DNA of 64,000 nt, from positions 1 through 64,000 of the forward strand of contig JAIUNM010000007.1 in the NCBI GenBank assembly GCA_020162035.1, given 5' to 3'. How positions within the stretch are numbered: position 1 is the first letter of the stretch; each line of letters opens with the position of its first letter. Both the position numbers and the translations under genes were made by a program. Below, in pieces: positions 24,576 through 34,707 of the stretch. The notes below the pieces were generated by a model that had not been told where the DNA came from, made no database searches, and worked only from the letters and a program-made list of their open reading frames with translations. Source of the DNA: Bacteroidota bacterium (lineage in GTDB: Bacteria > Bacteroidota > Bacteroidia > B-17B0 > Aurantibacillaceae).

Positions 24576-27038
24576 TTATAATGCTAACTGAAATCCAAAT
24601 TTAACACCAATATTAGCAGCAGCATTTTGGCGCAAATAAGTATTTCTAAAAAACACATCAACTCTAAAAACTTTAAAAATATTTTCAATGCCTACACTAC
24701 TTTCAACATAAGGTCCTTTATTTAAACTATGTAAACTATTAGGGAAAATTAAAGTGGCTCTATTTTGATCATTTACTGTTCCAATTACAGCTTTTACTGA
24801 AATTACTTCGCGCCATTTTAATTTTCTTAGCAAAGGTATTTTATTTAAAAATAACCCTTCGAAGTGATGAAATAACCCTAGTGACGCGTATTGGTCACTT
24901 GCAAATTCATAATAATTCATCATATTAAATGCCATTTCATCATATATATAGGTTTCGTTACCACCATGTAATTGCATTAAAACATAAGGCACATTGCCCC
25001 AAATTTTACCTGCTTCTAAAATATAATCTGTATATCCTAAAATTGGTGTAATTCTAATTCTATCACTAATATTTACAACAAGTTTTTGATAATCGTACTC
25101 AGCTTTAAAAGCATTAGGTAAAGATTTTGCATAGTTTAATTGAAAAATTGGATTTCTTGTTCCAAGAGAAATTCTTGTAAAACCTTGTCCAACAAATTTT
25201 TCTTTAAATGCAAAGCGAGTGTTTATTCTAACTTCTGTATTAATAATATTTTCTTTAGGTCCTATTGATCCATCTCGTTTATAATCTAAATACTGATTAG
25301 AACCTAGAGGTGTGTATCTGCTTCCTGCTAAAGTAATACGAGTGTTTAAACCTTGAAACCATTCTCTATCATAATAAGCTTCGGTTTTATCTACACGCGT
25401 TAAATTTGTTAATGGATTTGTTCTAAATAAAGATGCTAAGGCATTATCTTGCGAAAAACCATTTGTGCTTTGTCCTAATATTTCATAATCGCTTTTGTAG
25501 TTCATACCTACAATTTGCCTTATAGGTTTTTTAGTTACAAAACTTTTAAATCCTAAAGAATATTTCCAACGCTCATCTAAAGTTCCGTATGCAACATACC
25601 CATTTAACTCGTACCATTTACTAAACATTTCGCTGGTTCGTCCGCCAAATCTTACACGTAAGCCTTCTACTTTATTATATGAAATTAAATTTGAATATGG
25701 CCCTATTTCGAAGTTATTAAACTTTTTATAACCTGCAACTAAAACATAAAACACATCAACCCATGTTTTATAAACAGGTAAGGATTGAATAGTATCAATC
25801 ATTTTAAAAATTTTCTTTTCTCTTTGGGTTAAACTATCGTGTCTATTTTCTGTCCAAAATTCGTCAGATTTTTTAAGAGCTTCTTCGTCAACTACTATTT
25901 TATCGCCAAACTCATAAAACTTATCATCTTTAGGTTGATTTAATTTTATCTTTTTATAAGAAGTTGTTTTTCTGCCATAAAATCCAATTGCTTTTTTTGT
26001 TGGAGCAAAATCAATTACTAATCTATCTTTACTTAACATCCAAGTGCTATCTGTATAAGTAAATTCTTGTATAACATTTGCACTATTTATAAAATTTAAG
26101 TTTGCATCTTTTGGTAAACTCATTTCTAATCGTTTAACTCCCCATGTAGTATCAGCAATCCAAATATTTCCGGTAAAACTTAGCTCTTGTACACGTTTAG
26201 GTTTAAAACGAATGTGATAAATGTATTGGTTGTTTTCAAAAGCACTATCTTCTAAATAATATTTATAATAAAACAAACCATTATCGCTAATTGGGCTAGG
26301 TAATTGTTTTCCAAAAACTAAAATATTATTATCGTACACATTAATGTTTTGATACATATCGCCCAAAACTTGCGATACGCTTGAGTTTTCCATTCCTGTA
26401 ACTTTGCTTGCTACAATTACTTCTTTTTTACGTGTTGGATTTTTTTTATAATAAAACTGTGATAAATTTTCGATTATAAAAAAAGGAAGAGATGGTTTTT
26501 CGCCGCTATTTACACTATCTACATTATCAAACACAAACGAAATTGGTTTAAAAATTTTCTTTTCGCGCATTTCTTTAGGTATGCGAGTTAAATCAAACTC
26601 TAGTTTATTGTAGGTTTCATATTCGTATGCAGTAATGTTATTTCGATTATTTTTTTCTTTTTGTTTAACTGTATTTCTTATTATTCGATGAGCAGGATTA
26701 TCACCGGCAAGTACAACAACTTCGTCAAGCACATTGTTACCTTCATTATCCATAGGGAAATTAATTTCTTGATCTGTTGCATTTTTGTTTATACCCTTTG
26801 CTAATCGTTTAAAACCAACAAATGTTGCAATAATAGAATCGGTTAATTTAGTGCATTTAATACTATAATTTCCATCAAAATCTGTTTGAGCAATTTGATT
26901 AGTTCCTTTAATTACAACAGGTACAAATGGCATAGGTTCTTTATTACCTAATTCAAATACTTTACCATGTATTGTATATTGTGATTTTAATATAAATACA
27001 TTTAAAAGGAGTATAAAAACGATAAGTTTTTTTACCAT
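24576..27038 (-). CDS. DUF5686 outer-membrane protein with carboxypeptidase-like regulatory domain
   Basis: An 820-residue exported protein. Signal peptide (LIVFILLLNVFILKSQ); residues about 18-105 form a CarboxypepD_reg-like domain (YTIHGKVFELGNKEPMPFVPVVIKG); then the DUF5686 region, ending in many amphipathic strands and a terminal VKFGFQLAL consistent with a C-terminal beta-barrel. TonB-linked relatives share the first domain, but no plug domain is seen here. Function unknown; conserved across Bacteroidota. Confidence 0.88.
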   Translation of the reverse strand: MVKKLIVFILLLNVFILKSQYTIHGKVFELGNKEPMPFVPVVIKGTNQIAQTDFDGNYSIKCTKLTDSIIATFVGFKRLAKGINKNATDQEINFPMDNEGNNVLDEVVVLAGDNPAHRIIRNTVKQKEKNNRNNITAYEYETYNKLEFDLTRIPKEMREKKIFKPISFVFDNVDSVNSGEKPSLPFFIIENLSQFYYKKNPTRKKEVIVASKVTGMENSSVSQVLGDMYQNINVYDNNILVFGKQLPSPISDNGLFYYKYYLEDSAFENNQYIYHIRFKPKRVQELSFTGNIWIADTTWGVKRLEMSLPKDANLNFINSANVIQEFTYTDSTWMLSKDRLVIDFAPTKKAIGFYGRKTTSYKKIKLNQPKDDKFYEFGDKIVVDEEALKKSDEFWTENRHDSLTQREKKIFKMIDTIQSLPVYKTWVDVFYVLVAGYKKFNNFEIGPYSNLISYNKVEGLRVRFGGRTSEMFSKWYELNGYVAYGTLDERWKYSLGFKSFVTKKPIRQIVGMNYKSDYEILGQSTNGFSQDNALASLFRTNPLTNLTRVDKTEAYYDREWFQGLNTRITLAGSRYTPLGSNQYLDYKRDGSIGPKENIINTEVRINTRFAFKEKFVGQGFTRISLGTRNPIFQLNYAKSLPNAFKAEYDYQKLVVNISDRIRITPILGYTDYILEAGKIWGNVPYVLMQLHGGNETYIYDEMAFNMMNYYEFASDQYASLGLFHHFEGLFLNKIPLLRKLKWREVISVKAVIGTVNDQNRATLIFPNSLHSLNKGPYVESSVGIENIFKVFRVDVFFRNTYLRQNAAANIGVKFGFQLAL

Positions 27039-27103
27039 AATGTTTAAAAATACAAAAAAGGTTTCATTTTTTAAAACAAACTAACTGTATTATTTATGAA
27101 TTT

Positions 27104-28330
27104 TTATTTAAGTAATTCATTAATTAAAGCTTCGTTTTCTTGTTTAAAATTATCAAACTCGATACCTGTTGCAGGGCCATTAAAACCAGTGTGAATTTTA
27201 ACTACTTGGTGTTGTTTGTTTAAAAACAACAATGTGGGAAAAGAAGAAATTTTATTTAATGCATTTAATGTTTCGCTTGCTTTATCTTTCCCCGAAAGTT
27301 GGGTAATTAATATATCATATTCAATATTAAATCTATTTTTTAGTCGAATAACTTGTTGTTGAGCTTTTTTAAAATCTGTTGTTTTTTCAAATGCTAAAGC
27401 AATAATTTCTAAACCTTGTAAATTATATTTTTGGTAAATCTCTGCAAGATACGCTGATTCATCCATACAATTAGGACACCAACTACCCATTACTTGAACC
27501 AAAACTGGTTTATTTTTATATTTTTCATCTTTAATGCTTACATTTTTTTCATTTAAATTTTTAAATGTAAAATCTATAATTGAGTTTTTATCTTTTAAAA
27601 AAGTAATTTCATTTGCATTTTTTAATTGAAATTTTTTATTTTCAATTGCAATCCAATTGGTTTGAAAATGTGACCCACTATAAAATTTTCCTGTAATTTT
27701 TGAGTTAGTTAAAATTCCTGTAAACAAATACGCATGGCTTCCATCAAAACACGACAAAAATAGTTGGTTGTCAACATTAACCCCATCTAAATATCTATAA
27801 TCACCAGTTTCGGTTAAAAAAGTGCCTTCAATAAAATTTGTTTGTTCAACATGTTTAAATAAACCTATTGCTTTACTACTGTCATTTGTATTTGGAGAAA
27901 AAGTTGTTTCCCATCGCCCTTCAAAAATTGATTTTGTTGGTTGCATATTAACTAAAAATCTTTGATTACTTGGATAAGCGTAAAATGGTATTTTTTTAGC
28001 TGATGTTCTATAATTGTTTATCCAAAATCCTTTAATTGTATCGCCATTAATTTTACATTTAAACTCTGTATCAAAAACAGGCATTTTAAAATTTAAAGAA
28101 TCTCCTTTAAACTTTACTTCATCAACTACAATTTTTTCTTGTCCATTTTTTATAACAATTTTAATTTTTGATTTATTTTTTATTAAATCAAAATTAAAAG
28201 GTAATTCAATGCTCTCTTTTTCATTTAAAACTAAAATACCTCTATATTGACCAGATTTTATTGAAGTTTTTGCCAAAACATTTGCTGAATTAAGAATGAA
28301 TAAAACAATTAAAAAATAATTTTTAAACAT
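27104..28330 (-). CDS. TlpA-family thioredoxin-like protein with N-terminal beta domain
   Basis: A 408-residue exported protein (signal FLIVLFILNSANVLAK). The first 260 residues are a beta-rich domain (GQYRGILVLNEKESIELPFNFDL; GRWETTFSPN; GKFYSGSHFQTNW) of unknown role. The last 140 are a thioredoxin fold with LVQVMGSWCPNCMDES (CPNC active site, about residue 285) and FPTLLFLNKQHQ (cis-Pro). Likely a periplasmic disulfide reductase. Starts 4 bases after the SPOR-domain gene stop, so part of the long leftward operon. Confidence 0.9.
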   Translation of the reverse strand: MFKNYFLIVLFILNSANVLAKTSIKSGQYRGILVLNEKESIELPFNFDLIKNKSKIKIVIKNGQEKIVVDEVKFKGDSLNFKMPVFDTEFKCKINGDTIKGFWINNYRTSAKKIPFYAYPSNQRFLVNMQPTKSIFEGRWETTFSPNTNDSSKAIGLFKHVEQTNFIEGTFLTETGDYRYLDGVNVDNQLFLSCFDGSHAYLFTGILTNSKITGKFYSGSHFQTNWIAIENKKFQLKNANEITFLKDKNSIIDFTFKNLNEKNVSIKDEKYKNKPVLVQVMGSWCPNCMDESAYLAEIYQKYNLQGLEIIALAFEKTTDFKKAQQQVIRLKNRFNIEYDILITQLSGKDKASETLNALNKISSFPTLLFLNKQHQVVKIHTGFNGPATGIEFDNFKQENEALINELLK

Positions 28331-28334
28331 TAAT

Positions 28335-30794
28335 TTACTTTAATAATTCCATTGCTTCTTGTAAAGAGATAATTTCTCCTTTAAAAGTAGGGATTACAAA
28401 TGCACCGCTAAACCCTTGTGTTTGTAATTGTTTTAGGGATTTATCTGCTTCGTCAAAATTATTGTAATTACCTGTAGTAAATCTTATGCCGCCAGTGTTT
28501 GTACCTTGTTTAACTACATCTTTAATGTCTTTAACTTGAGCATCCATTAGTTTTTCGGCTGTTGGTGTTTTAGTAATTGCTAATTGAATTTTAAATATTA
28601 CTAATTTTTTATCTACCGAACTAAAGAATTTGTCTTCACTTAAATCTTCTTTAAACGATTTATCAACCTTAGCTTTTGTTGAACTTAATAACACACGTTT
28701 GCCATCTTTATATGCTGTAACAAAAGCATCGCTATAACCTTGAATTACTAAATCGGCACGAACAGCCGCTGCCTCTTCAATTGTTTTGTAGCCTTTGGTT
28801 ACATATTTATAAAACTTGTCGCCTGCTTTTAATTCAATAATGCCTGTACTTGTATTAAATACTTTAGTTGAAATTTGATTTTTAAATGCCCCTAATTGTA
28901 CGCGATAAAACACATCAGACTTACTAAACCCAGCTTCTTCCGTTTCTTCAGATTGATTGTTATTTGAATTAGTATTGTTTGAGTTAGTGTTTGTATTATT
29001 ATTTGAGTTAGTGTTATTGTTTGTATTTGTATTTGTATTATTGTTATTGTTATTGTTATTGTTATTGTTATTGTTATTGTTATTTAAATTAGTAGAATTA
29101 GTTTGATTAGCCAACAACAATTCGTTTTCATCTTTTAAAAGTGTTTCAGCTTCATCATCAGTTAATTTAATTACTTCTTTACCCACTATTTTAGAAACAG
29201 TAGCTTCTTTTACACCATCTTTTCTAAATTCATCGCGTCGTTTAATTGCACTTTTTACTTTTTTGTATGAACCAGCAGTGTAAACTACTGTTGTTCCATC
29301 AGCTAAAGTTGTTGTATTAACATCGCCAATACTTAGTAAGTAAGCTAATTCATCACTTGGAATATTGCCTTGATACCTTTTTAACTCAACAGTATATTTT
29401 GTTTTAAATTCAGTAGGTAACTCAACACTTTTTGTATTAATTGCATAAATGTTTTCAACTATTTCTATTGTTTTATCTACTCCAGTACTATCATTCATGT
29501 ATTGGTCGTACCATTTTTGCCAATAGCTATCATTTCTTGCAACGCCACGTTTATCAACAGTCATACCAGCAGGTGTATCTAATTCATAATCTAAATGGTT
29601 TGGAACACCATCTTTATCATCATCTAAAGGGCAGCCTTTTGCATCAACTTTTACTCCAGCATCTGTTCCTAAACAATCATCATTAAAATCAGAAACACTG
29701 TCTTTATCTGCATCCCATTTATCATACGCTAACCAAAATGCATCGTTAAGAGTGTCGATTTTTTGTTTAGAACGATTTTTTGTTTTTGCAATTAAATCAT
29801 ATTGTAAAGATACTGAGGTGTAAGTAAAATTATCTTTAAATTTTGTTCCAATTCTGTTTCCAACACTTTTGTTTGTTAATCCATCAATATAATCTGTTGT
29901 TGTAAAAAAGTATTGGAAATTTAATTTTAAATCTACTCGTTCAGTTACTTTCATTACAAAACCTGCACCAATAGGCATAGCCCAAGCACGTTCTTGATAT
30001 TTGCCAAAACCATCAACATTACGTTCTCTAACATCTGTTTCATAAACATAATCACGTTTTACGTCTACGGCATTTTGAGCTCCAGCACTTCCTTCGGCCA
30101 TATTTTTAATGCTTCCATCGCTCCAATAATAATAATAATTTCCGTTTTTGTCTTTTAAGTCTGTTTTACTTAAAAATTCAAAACCAGTAATTCCTAAACT
30201 TAAATATGGTCTAACTCTATGTTTATCTGAAATAAAATTACCAAAATCGTACATTAAATTTAAACCACCAGCTCTAATTTCTGATTGAAAATTTTCATTA
30301 CGAGTTGGACCATACTCATTTGCACCTAATTTGCCAAAAATTACATTAAAGTTTAATTGTAAATAGCGCGTTAAACGTTGAGAAATAGCTAAATCAAATG
30401 CCGGGCGAGATGTAAATGGGTTTTGAAAATGTTTTGAATATACATCTCCATAAAAGCCTAACCTGCCTGCTCCTAGAGAAATTTTTGGTTTCATTTTTTG
30501 ATCGGCATTTTCTGCAGTATCTGTTAAAAACTTGTTATTGTATTCATTTTCATCAAAAGCAGAACGAGAAAGAGGGTCTGCTTCAACTGTTTGAGTGGGA
30601 ATAACTTGAGGGTTTAAAATACCAAATAACGAGTCGCCAATTGTTAAAGGCCCTTTATTAATTTCGGGTTCTTTTTCATTAATGTAGTATTGAAACAACT
30701 CCTCTGGAGTCATTTTATTTAAAGCAGCAGTATCTACTTGCGAAAATGCTTTTGTAGAGAATAGTAAGATGAAAACAATAATTATTTTTCGCAT
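28335..30794 (-). CDS. Outer-membrane barrel protein with Asn-repeat linker and SPOR-like domains
   Basis: An 819-residue exported protein (signal IIIVFILLFSTKAFSQ). Order: short linker; beta-barrel-like region (about 100-340, e.g. RPYLSLGITGFEF, VDLKLNFQYFF); thrombospondin-3-like calcium repeats (DADKDSVSDFNDDCLGTDAG, DDKDGVPNHLDYEL, about 360-405); a domain ending at the Asn-run; an Asn/Thr/Ser linker (about 560-615); and two SPOR-like units (FYRVQLGAFKNQIS; VIFKIQLAITK). SPOR domains bind denuded peptidoglycan, so the protein may tie the outer membrane to the wall. The OmpA-type anchor is absent. Confidence 0.85.
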   Translation of the reverse strand: MRKIIIVFILLFSTKAFSQVDTAALNKMTPEELFQYYINEKEPEINKGPLTIGDSLFGILNPQVIPTQTVEADPLSRSAFDENEYNNKFLTDTAENADQKMKPKISLGAGRLGFYGDVYSKHFQNPFTSRPAFDLAISQRLTRYLQLNFNVIFGKLGANEYGPTRNENFQSEIRAGGLNLMYDFGNFISDKHRVRPYLSLGITGFEFLSKTDLKDKNGNYYYYWSDGSIKNMAEGSAGAQNAVDVKRDYVYETDVRERNVDGFGKYQERAWAMPIGAGFVMKVTERVDLKLNFQYFFTTTDYIDGLTNKSVGNRIGTKFKDNFTYTSVSLQYDLIAKTKNRSKQKIDTLNDAFWLAYDKWDADKDSVSDFNDDCLGTDAGVKVDAKGCPLDDDKDGVPNHLDYELDTPAGMTVDKRGVARNDSYWQKWYDQYMNDSTGVDKTIEIVENIYAINTKSVELPTEFKTKYTVELKRYQGNIPSDELAYLLSIGDVNTTTLADGTTVVYTAGSYKKVKSAIKRRDEFRKDGVKEATVSKIVGKEVIKLTDDEAETLLKDENELLLANQTNSTNLNNNNNNNNNNNNNNNNTNTNTNNNTNSNNNTNTNSNNTNSNNNQSEETEEAGFSKSDVFYRVQLGAFKNQISTKVFNTSTGIIELKAGDKFYKYVTKGYKTIEEAAAVRADLVIQGYSDAFVTAYKDGKRVLLSSTKAKVDKSFKEDLSEDKFFSSVDKKLVIFKIQLAITKTPTAEKLMDAQVKDIKDVVKQGTNTGGIRFTTGNYNNFDEADKSLKQLQTQGFSGAFVIPTFKGEIISLQEAMELLK
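29037..29095. repeat. AAC/AAT hexanucleotide microsatellite (poly-Asn)
   Basis: On the + strand a TTATTG-type hexamer is repeated about nine times, encoding alternate AAC and AAT asparagine codons on the minus strand. Length change in 3- or 6-base steps keeps frame and would only alter linker length. Confidence 0.9.
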
Positions 30795-30840
30795 AGTTCG
30801 AAACTAGGTAAAGATAATTATTATTAATTAATTTAAAAAA

Positions 30841-32286
30841 TTATTTAAACCACTTTTGGCTGGTTAACATTAAGCCCTCTTGAACTGTAATTCTTTTACC
30901 AGAATTGTATGCCACAACAAAAGCTGATTTTACGCCTTTATTCATTGTATTTTCACGTTTATCGCGAGCAGCCTTATATTCGTTAAAGTTTCCTATCATA
31001 AATTTAGAAAAGCCACCTTGCATTTCGCTACTTATTTTATCGCTAATATTAAACATATTTGCTAAAGTTGAAGCAGAAACACCACTATTAGAAAAAGCCC
31101 CAATTTGTACTCTAAAATCTACACTTGCTGTTGAATTATTGATTTTTGCAACTGGTTCAGTAGAGGTATTTGTAGGTTCAGTTACAGGAGTAGAAGTTGT
31201 AGGCGTTGATGTAACTATGTTGGTATTTGAGTTATTTGTTTCTGTAGTTTTATCTGGAGAAACATTATTATTTGCAACTGTTTCGGTATTAGTTTTGGCA
31301 GGTTCAATTGCTTTAACTTCTGTAGTTGGTGTGGTAGTTGCAATGGTTTGGTTAGATGTATTTCCAGCAAACACAATACTTTCTGGCGTTGCTAAAAACT
31401 TTTTGCTTTGATTTTCTTCTAAGTACGCATATTCCCCATTTAACGGTAATGTTGCTGGATTGTTAGATGTGATAGCATAAGATATAGTTAGTAATTCTTT
31501 TTCGGGAACATTTACCCAAACAAATTTTATTTTTTCATCGGCTGTTGTAAATGATGCCCCATCTGTATTTATTGATTTTGCAGTATATCCAGCAGGTAAA
31601 TCATCACTGTATCTTCCAAAGCCTTTAGTATTTCCTTTGTTAATTTTTAAATTTACAATTTGCTCATTATCTGTAGTTCCTTTTGTAATTGTTCTTTCAA
31701 TCGAAATTTTAGCATTTGGTTCTAAATTAGATGCAGGGCTTGCAGCACCACTTGTTGTATTTTGAACTGCAGCAACAGTTTGTGTTGGTTCAGGCGATGT
31801 ACTTCGTGTTTCACTTGTATTAGTTGGAGTTGTGCTTGTTGTATTTGCTACTGCACCATCACCAATCATTATTTCAACTGGTGTCATTTCAACTACTTGT
31901 TTTGCACTTCCTTCTACATACGAATATTTTGCTGCCATTGTTTTTGCTCCACTTGCACTTGCAGCAACTACTAAATTAAATTTTACCACTAATTGCTCAC
32001 CACTAGGCAAACTACTCCAAACCCATTTTGCTATACCATCCATACCAGTATAACTTGAGCCTGCATTATCAATTTCTGTTACAGTAATGCCTTCTGGTAA
32101 ATCCATTTGTAATTTAGCAAAACCAGCAGAATTTCCTTTATTAACTTTTAACTCCACTGCAACCGTTTGTCCTGGTTTTATTGAGGTTGGAAAGTTATTA
32201 GTAATACCTACATTACCATCGCCAATGAAAAAACTATACAAAAAAACAGTTATTACATTGCATATAATTAAAATGTTATTTATCAT
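30841..32286 (-). CDS. Exported SPOR-domain protein with duplicated beta domains
   Basis: A 481-residue protein with an N-terminal hydrophobic segment (ILIICNVITVFLYSFFIG). Two related beta domains follow, at about 22-145 and 195-310: compare KPGQTVAVELKVNKGNSAGFAKLQMDLPEG with DNEQIVNLKINKGNTKGFGRYSDDLPAG. Each is followed by a Thr/Asn/Pro/Ala linker, then a C-terminal SPOR-like domain (VDFRVQIGAFSNSGVS...VKSAFVVAYNSGKRI). First gene of the leftward operon; shares the FRVQ(I/L)GAF motif with 28335-30794. Probably an envelope protein binding peptidoglycan. Confidence 0.82.
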   Translation of the reverse strand: MINNILIICNVITVFLYSFFIGDGNVGITNNFPTSIKPGQTVAVELKVNKGNSAGFAKLQMDLPEGITVTEIDNAGSSYTGMDGIAKWVWSSLPSGEQLVVKFNLVVAASASGAKTMAAKYSYVEGSAKQVVEMTPVEIMIGDGAVANTTSTTPTNTSETRSTSPEPTQTVAAVQNTTSGAASPASNLEPNAKISIERTITKGTTDNEQIVNLKINKGNTKGFGRYSDDLPAGYTAKSINTDGASFTTADEKIKFVWVNVPEKELLTISYAITSNNPATLPLNGEYAYLEENQSKKFLATPESIVFAGNTSNQTIATTTPTTEVKAIEPAKTNTETVANNNVSPDKTTETNNSNTNIVTSTPTTSTPVTEPTNTSTEPVAKINNSTASVDFRVQIGAFSNSGVSASTLANMFNISDKISSEMQGGFSKFMIGNFNEYKAARDKRENTMNKGVKSAFVVAYNSGKRITVQEGLMLTSQKWFK

Positions 32287-32411
32287 GTGGGCTAAGATAG
32301 TTTAACTAAAAACTGATAATTAACTGCAAAACAGACAATTAATAACAACCCTTTGTTAATTTAGAAATTTTAGATTTTTATTATCCTTAAAAAAATAACG
32401 AAATTTGTAAA

Positions 32412-32741
32412 ATGACAGATATAAACATTCATTTAATTAACCCTGATAATACAATAACTACATTAACAGCGCCAACAGACATGGGCTTAAGTTTAATGGA
32501 ATTTTTAAAAGCAAATGAATATGATATTTTAGCCACTTGTGGGGGCATGGCTTTGTGTGCTACTTGCCATGTTCAAGTAGTTGAAGGGTATGAAATTTTA
32601 AATGAAATTGGAGATGAAGAATACGCAATGTTAGATACATTACCAAATATTACTTCAACATCAAGATTATCTTGCCAATTAAAACTTAACAGTAATTTAA
32701 ATAATGTGAAAATAAAAATTATGGGCGATGGTTTAAACTAG
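32412..32741 (+). CDS. 2Fe-2S ferredoxin (adrenodoxin type)
   Basis: A 109-residue ferredoxin. Cluster ligands Cys43, Cys49, Cys52 (CGGMALCATC) and Cys88 (RLSCQL) give C-x5-C-x2-C-x35-C, the vertebrate/ISC adrenodoxin-type pattern. Carries one electron between redox partners; partner unknown. Single gene between divergent and convergent neighbours; convergent with LhgO with a 5-base gap. Confidence 0.95.
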   Translation: MTDINIHLINPDNTITTLTAPTDMGLSLMEFLKANEYDILATCGGMALCATCHVQVVEGYEILNEIGDEEYAMLDTLPNITSTSRLSCQLKLNSNLNNVKIKIMGDGLN

Positions 32742-32746
32742 CTCCA

Positions 32747-33964
32747 TTATTTTAAATTAAAATAATCTATTGCCATGTTTGCAATTTCGCCACCATAGGC
32801 TAAACTTGCTGTAGCTGCTGGGCTAGGACTATTAATTACATGTAAAGCATTGCCATTTTTTTCAATTTTAAAATCATCTAACATTTCGCCATCTGGCCCT
32901 AAAGCCATAGCTCTAATTCCACAACGCGCTTCTACAATATCGTCCATTTGTAAATCGGGAATTAACTTGCGTAAGCGTTTTAAAAAATAAGTTTTACTAA
33001 ATGCGCCTCTGTATTCATCTAAACCAAAACGCCAATGTTTGGCAAAAAATTTCCAAGTACCTTTATAGCCAAAAGCCTCGGCAGTATCTTTTAAACTAAA
33101 AGCGGTTTTAGAGTAACCTTCTCTATCAAAAACAAAAACTGCGTTTGGCCCACATTCTACACCTCCTTTTATCATTCTAGTAAAATGTACGCCTAAAAAT
33201 GGAAATTTTGGATTAGGTACAGGGTAAATTAAATGTTTTACTTTGCTTAAGCCTTTATCTGTTAAATCAAAGTAATCTCCTCTAAAGCCAACAATTGCGC
33301 TATCAGTATTTGCACCTTCTTTTTTTGTAATTCTATCAGCTTGTAAACCGCTTGTTGTAATAATATATTTAGCGTAAAACTGGCTTTTTGCTGTAATAAC
33401 TTTAGTGCCGTTTGCGTCTTTTTCAAAACCAACAACTTTTTGGCTTGTTAAAACTTTGCTGCCAGAATTGCTATTGTTAATTAAATTTGCATACATTTTT
33501 GCAACATCTCCATAATCTATAATGCCTGTACAACCAACTCTAATTCCAGCAATACCTGTACAATGTGGTTCAATTTCTTTAATTTGAGTAGGTGTAATTA
33601 ATTCAATATCTTCTACTCCATTTGCAATGCCATTGTTATAAACTTTATGCATGTGAGGCAATTCACTTTCATCGGTTGCAACTACAATTTTTCCACAAAT
33701 ATCGTGAGGTACTTTATATTGTTTAGCAAATTCAACTAATTCTCTTCTTCCTTTTACACAATTAATAGCTTTGTATGAACCTGGTTTATAATACAAACCA
33801 CTATGTATAACCCCACTGTTATGCGAAGTTTGATGCATAGCTACTTCTTTTTCTTTTTCAAGCACAAGTATTTTATGGTTTGGTAATTGTAGAGTTAACT
33901 TGTATGCAGTGGCTAAACCAACAATGCCTCCACCAACTATTATTACATCGAAATTTTGTTCCAT
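32747..33964 (-). CDS. lhgO: L-2-hydroxyglutarate oxidase
   Basis: A 405-residue FAD enzyme. N-terminal DVIIVGGGIVGLATAYKL (FAD binding), KEKEVAMHQTSHNSGVIHSGLYYKPGSYKA (hallmark of LhgO), and C-terminal IVEARCGIRAMALGPDGEMLDDF and NSPSPAATASLAYG. Oxidises L-2-hydroxyglutarate, a side product of central metabolism, to 2-oxoglutarate, feeding the quinone pool. Length normal. Confidence 0.95.
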   Translation of the reverse strand: MEQNFDVIIVGGGIVGLATAYKLTLQLPNHKILVLEKEKEVAMHQTSHNSGVIHSGLYYKPGSYKAINCVKGRRELVEFAKQYKVPHDICGKIVVATDESELPHMHKVYNNGIANGVEDIELITPTQIKEIEPHCTGIAGIRVGCTGIIDYGDVAKMYANLINNSNSGSKVLTSQKVVGFEKDANGTKVITAKSQFYAKYIITTSGLQADRITKKEGANTDSAIVGFRGDYFDLTDKGLSKVKHLIYPVPNPKFPFLGVHFTRMIKGGVECGPNAVFVFDREGYSKTAFSLKDTAEAFGYKGTWKFFAKHWRFGLDEYRGAFSKTYFLKRLRKLIPDLQMDDIVEARCGIRAMALGPDGEMLDDFKIEKNGNALHVINSPSPAATASLAYGGEIANMAIDYFNLK

Positions 33965-34081
33965 TTTAAACTGTAAAATTATTAATTTAATCTAATGTAG
34001 GTAAGCTAATTTTAAATGTTTTTAAATGATTGTTTCTTGAAAAATAATTAAATTTAGTCCACCTTAAATACTAAAAAACTT

Positions 34082-34687
34082 ATGAAAATAATTTGTATTG
34101 GACGAAATTATGCTGAACATGCTAAAGAAATGAAGGCTGAGCTACCTAAAGAGCCCGTTTTTTTTATGAAACCCGAAACAGCATTGTTAAAAGATGAAGA
34201 TTTTTATTTACCTGAATTTACAAAAGATTTACACCACGAAATAGAACTGGTATTAAAAATATGTAAAGTTGGAAAAAACATTCAAGCTCAATTTGCCGAT
34301 AAATATTATAACGAAATTGGTTTAGGAATAGATTTTACTGCCAGAGATTTACAAAGTAATTGTAAAAGCAAAGGTTTGCCTTGGGAAATAGCTAAAGCAT
34401 TTGATAATAGCGCGCCAATTGGTGGATTTATTGATAAATCGAAATTAGAACAAAATAATATTGCATTTGAGTTAAAAATTAACGGCATATCAAAACAAAT
34501 TGGAAACAGTAAAGATTTAATTTTTTCTTTTAATAACATTATAGCTTACGTATCGCAATTTATTACTTTAAAAGTAGGCGATTTAATATATACAGGTACA
34601 CCAGAAGGGGTAGGACCAGTTAAAATTGGTGATGTTTTAGAAGGCTATATAAATAACGATAAACATTTACATTTAAACATAAAATAA
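34082..34687 (+). CDS. Fumarylacetoacetate hydrolase family protein
   Basis: A 201-residue FAH-fold enzyme of the short FAHD1 type. KIICIGRNYAEHAKEM is the usual start; metal ligands in HHEIELVLKI; GIDFTARDLQ, KAFDNSAPIG and YTGTPEGVGPVKIGD complete the fold. Members include acylpyruvate hydrolases, oxaloacetate decarboxylases and fumarylpyruvate hydrolases. It is too short to be fumarylacetoacetase itself, so the hmgA pathway's last step is not shown by this gene. First of three rightward genes. Confidence 0.92.
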   Translation: MKIICIGRNYAEHAKEMKAELPKEPVFFMKPETALLKDEDFYLPEFTKDLHHEIELVLKICKVGKNIQAQFADKYYNEIGLGIDFTARDLQSNCKSKGLPWEIAKAFDNSAPIGGFIDKSKLEQNNIAFELKINGISKQIGNSKDLIFSFNNIIAYVSQFITLKVGDLIYTGTPEGVGPVKIGDVLEGYINNDKHLHLNIK

Positions 34688-34707
34688 TTTTTTGTAATTT
34701 TAATGTA

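Noticed and set aside
30905-31411. 168-codon + strand frame opposite the SPOR protein gene
   Set aside because: Shadow of the Thr/Asn/Val-rich linker coding; hydrophobic nonsense with no homology and no promoter.
34082-34687. Fumarylacetoacetase of the tyrosine pathway
   Set aside because: At 201 residues it is the short FAHD1 type; true fumarylacetoacetase is about twice as long, and the gene is 22 kb from hmgA.
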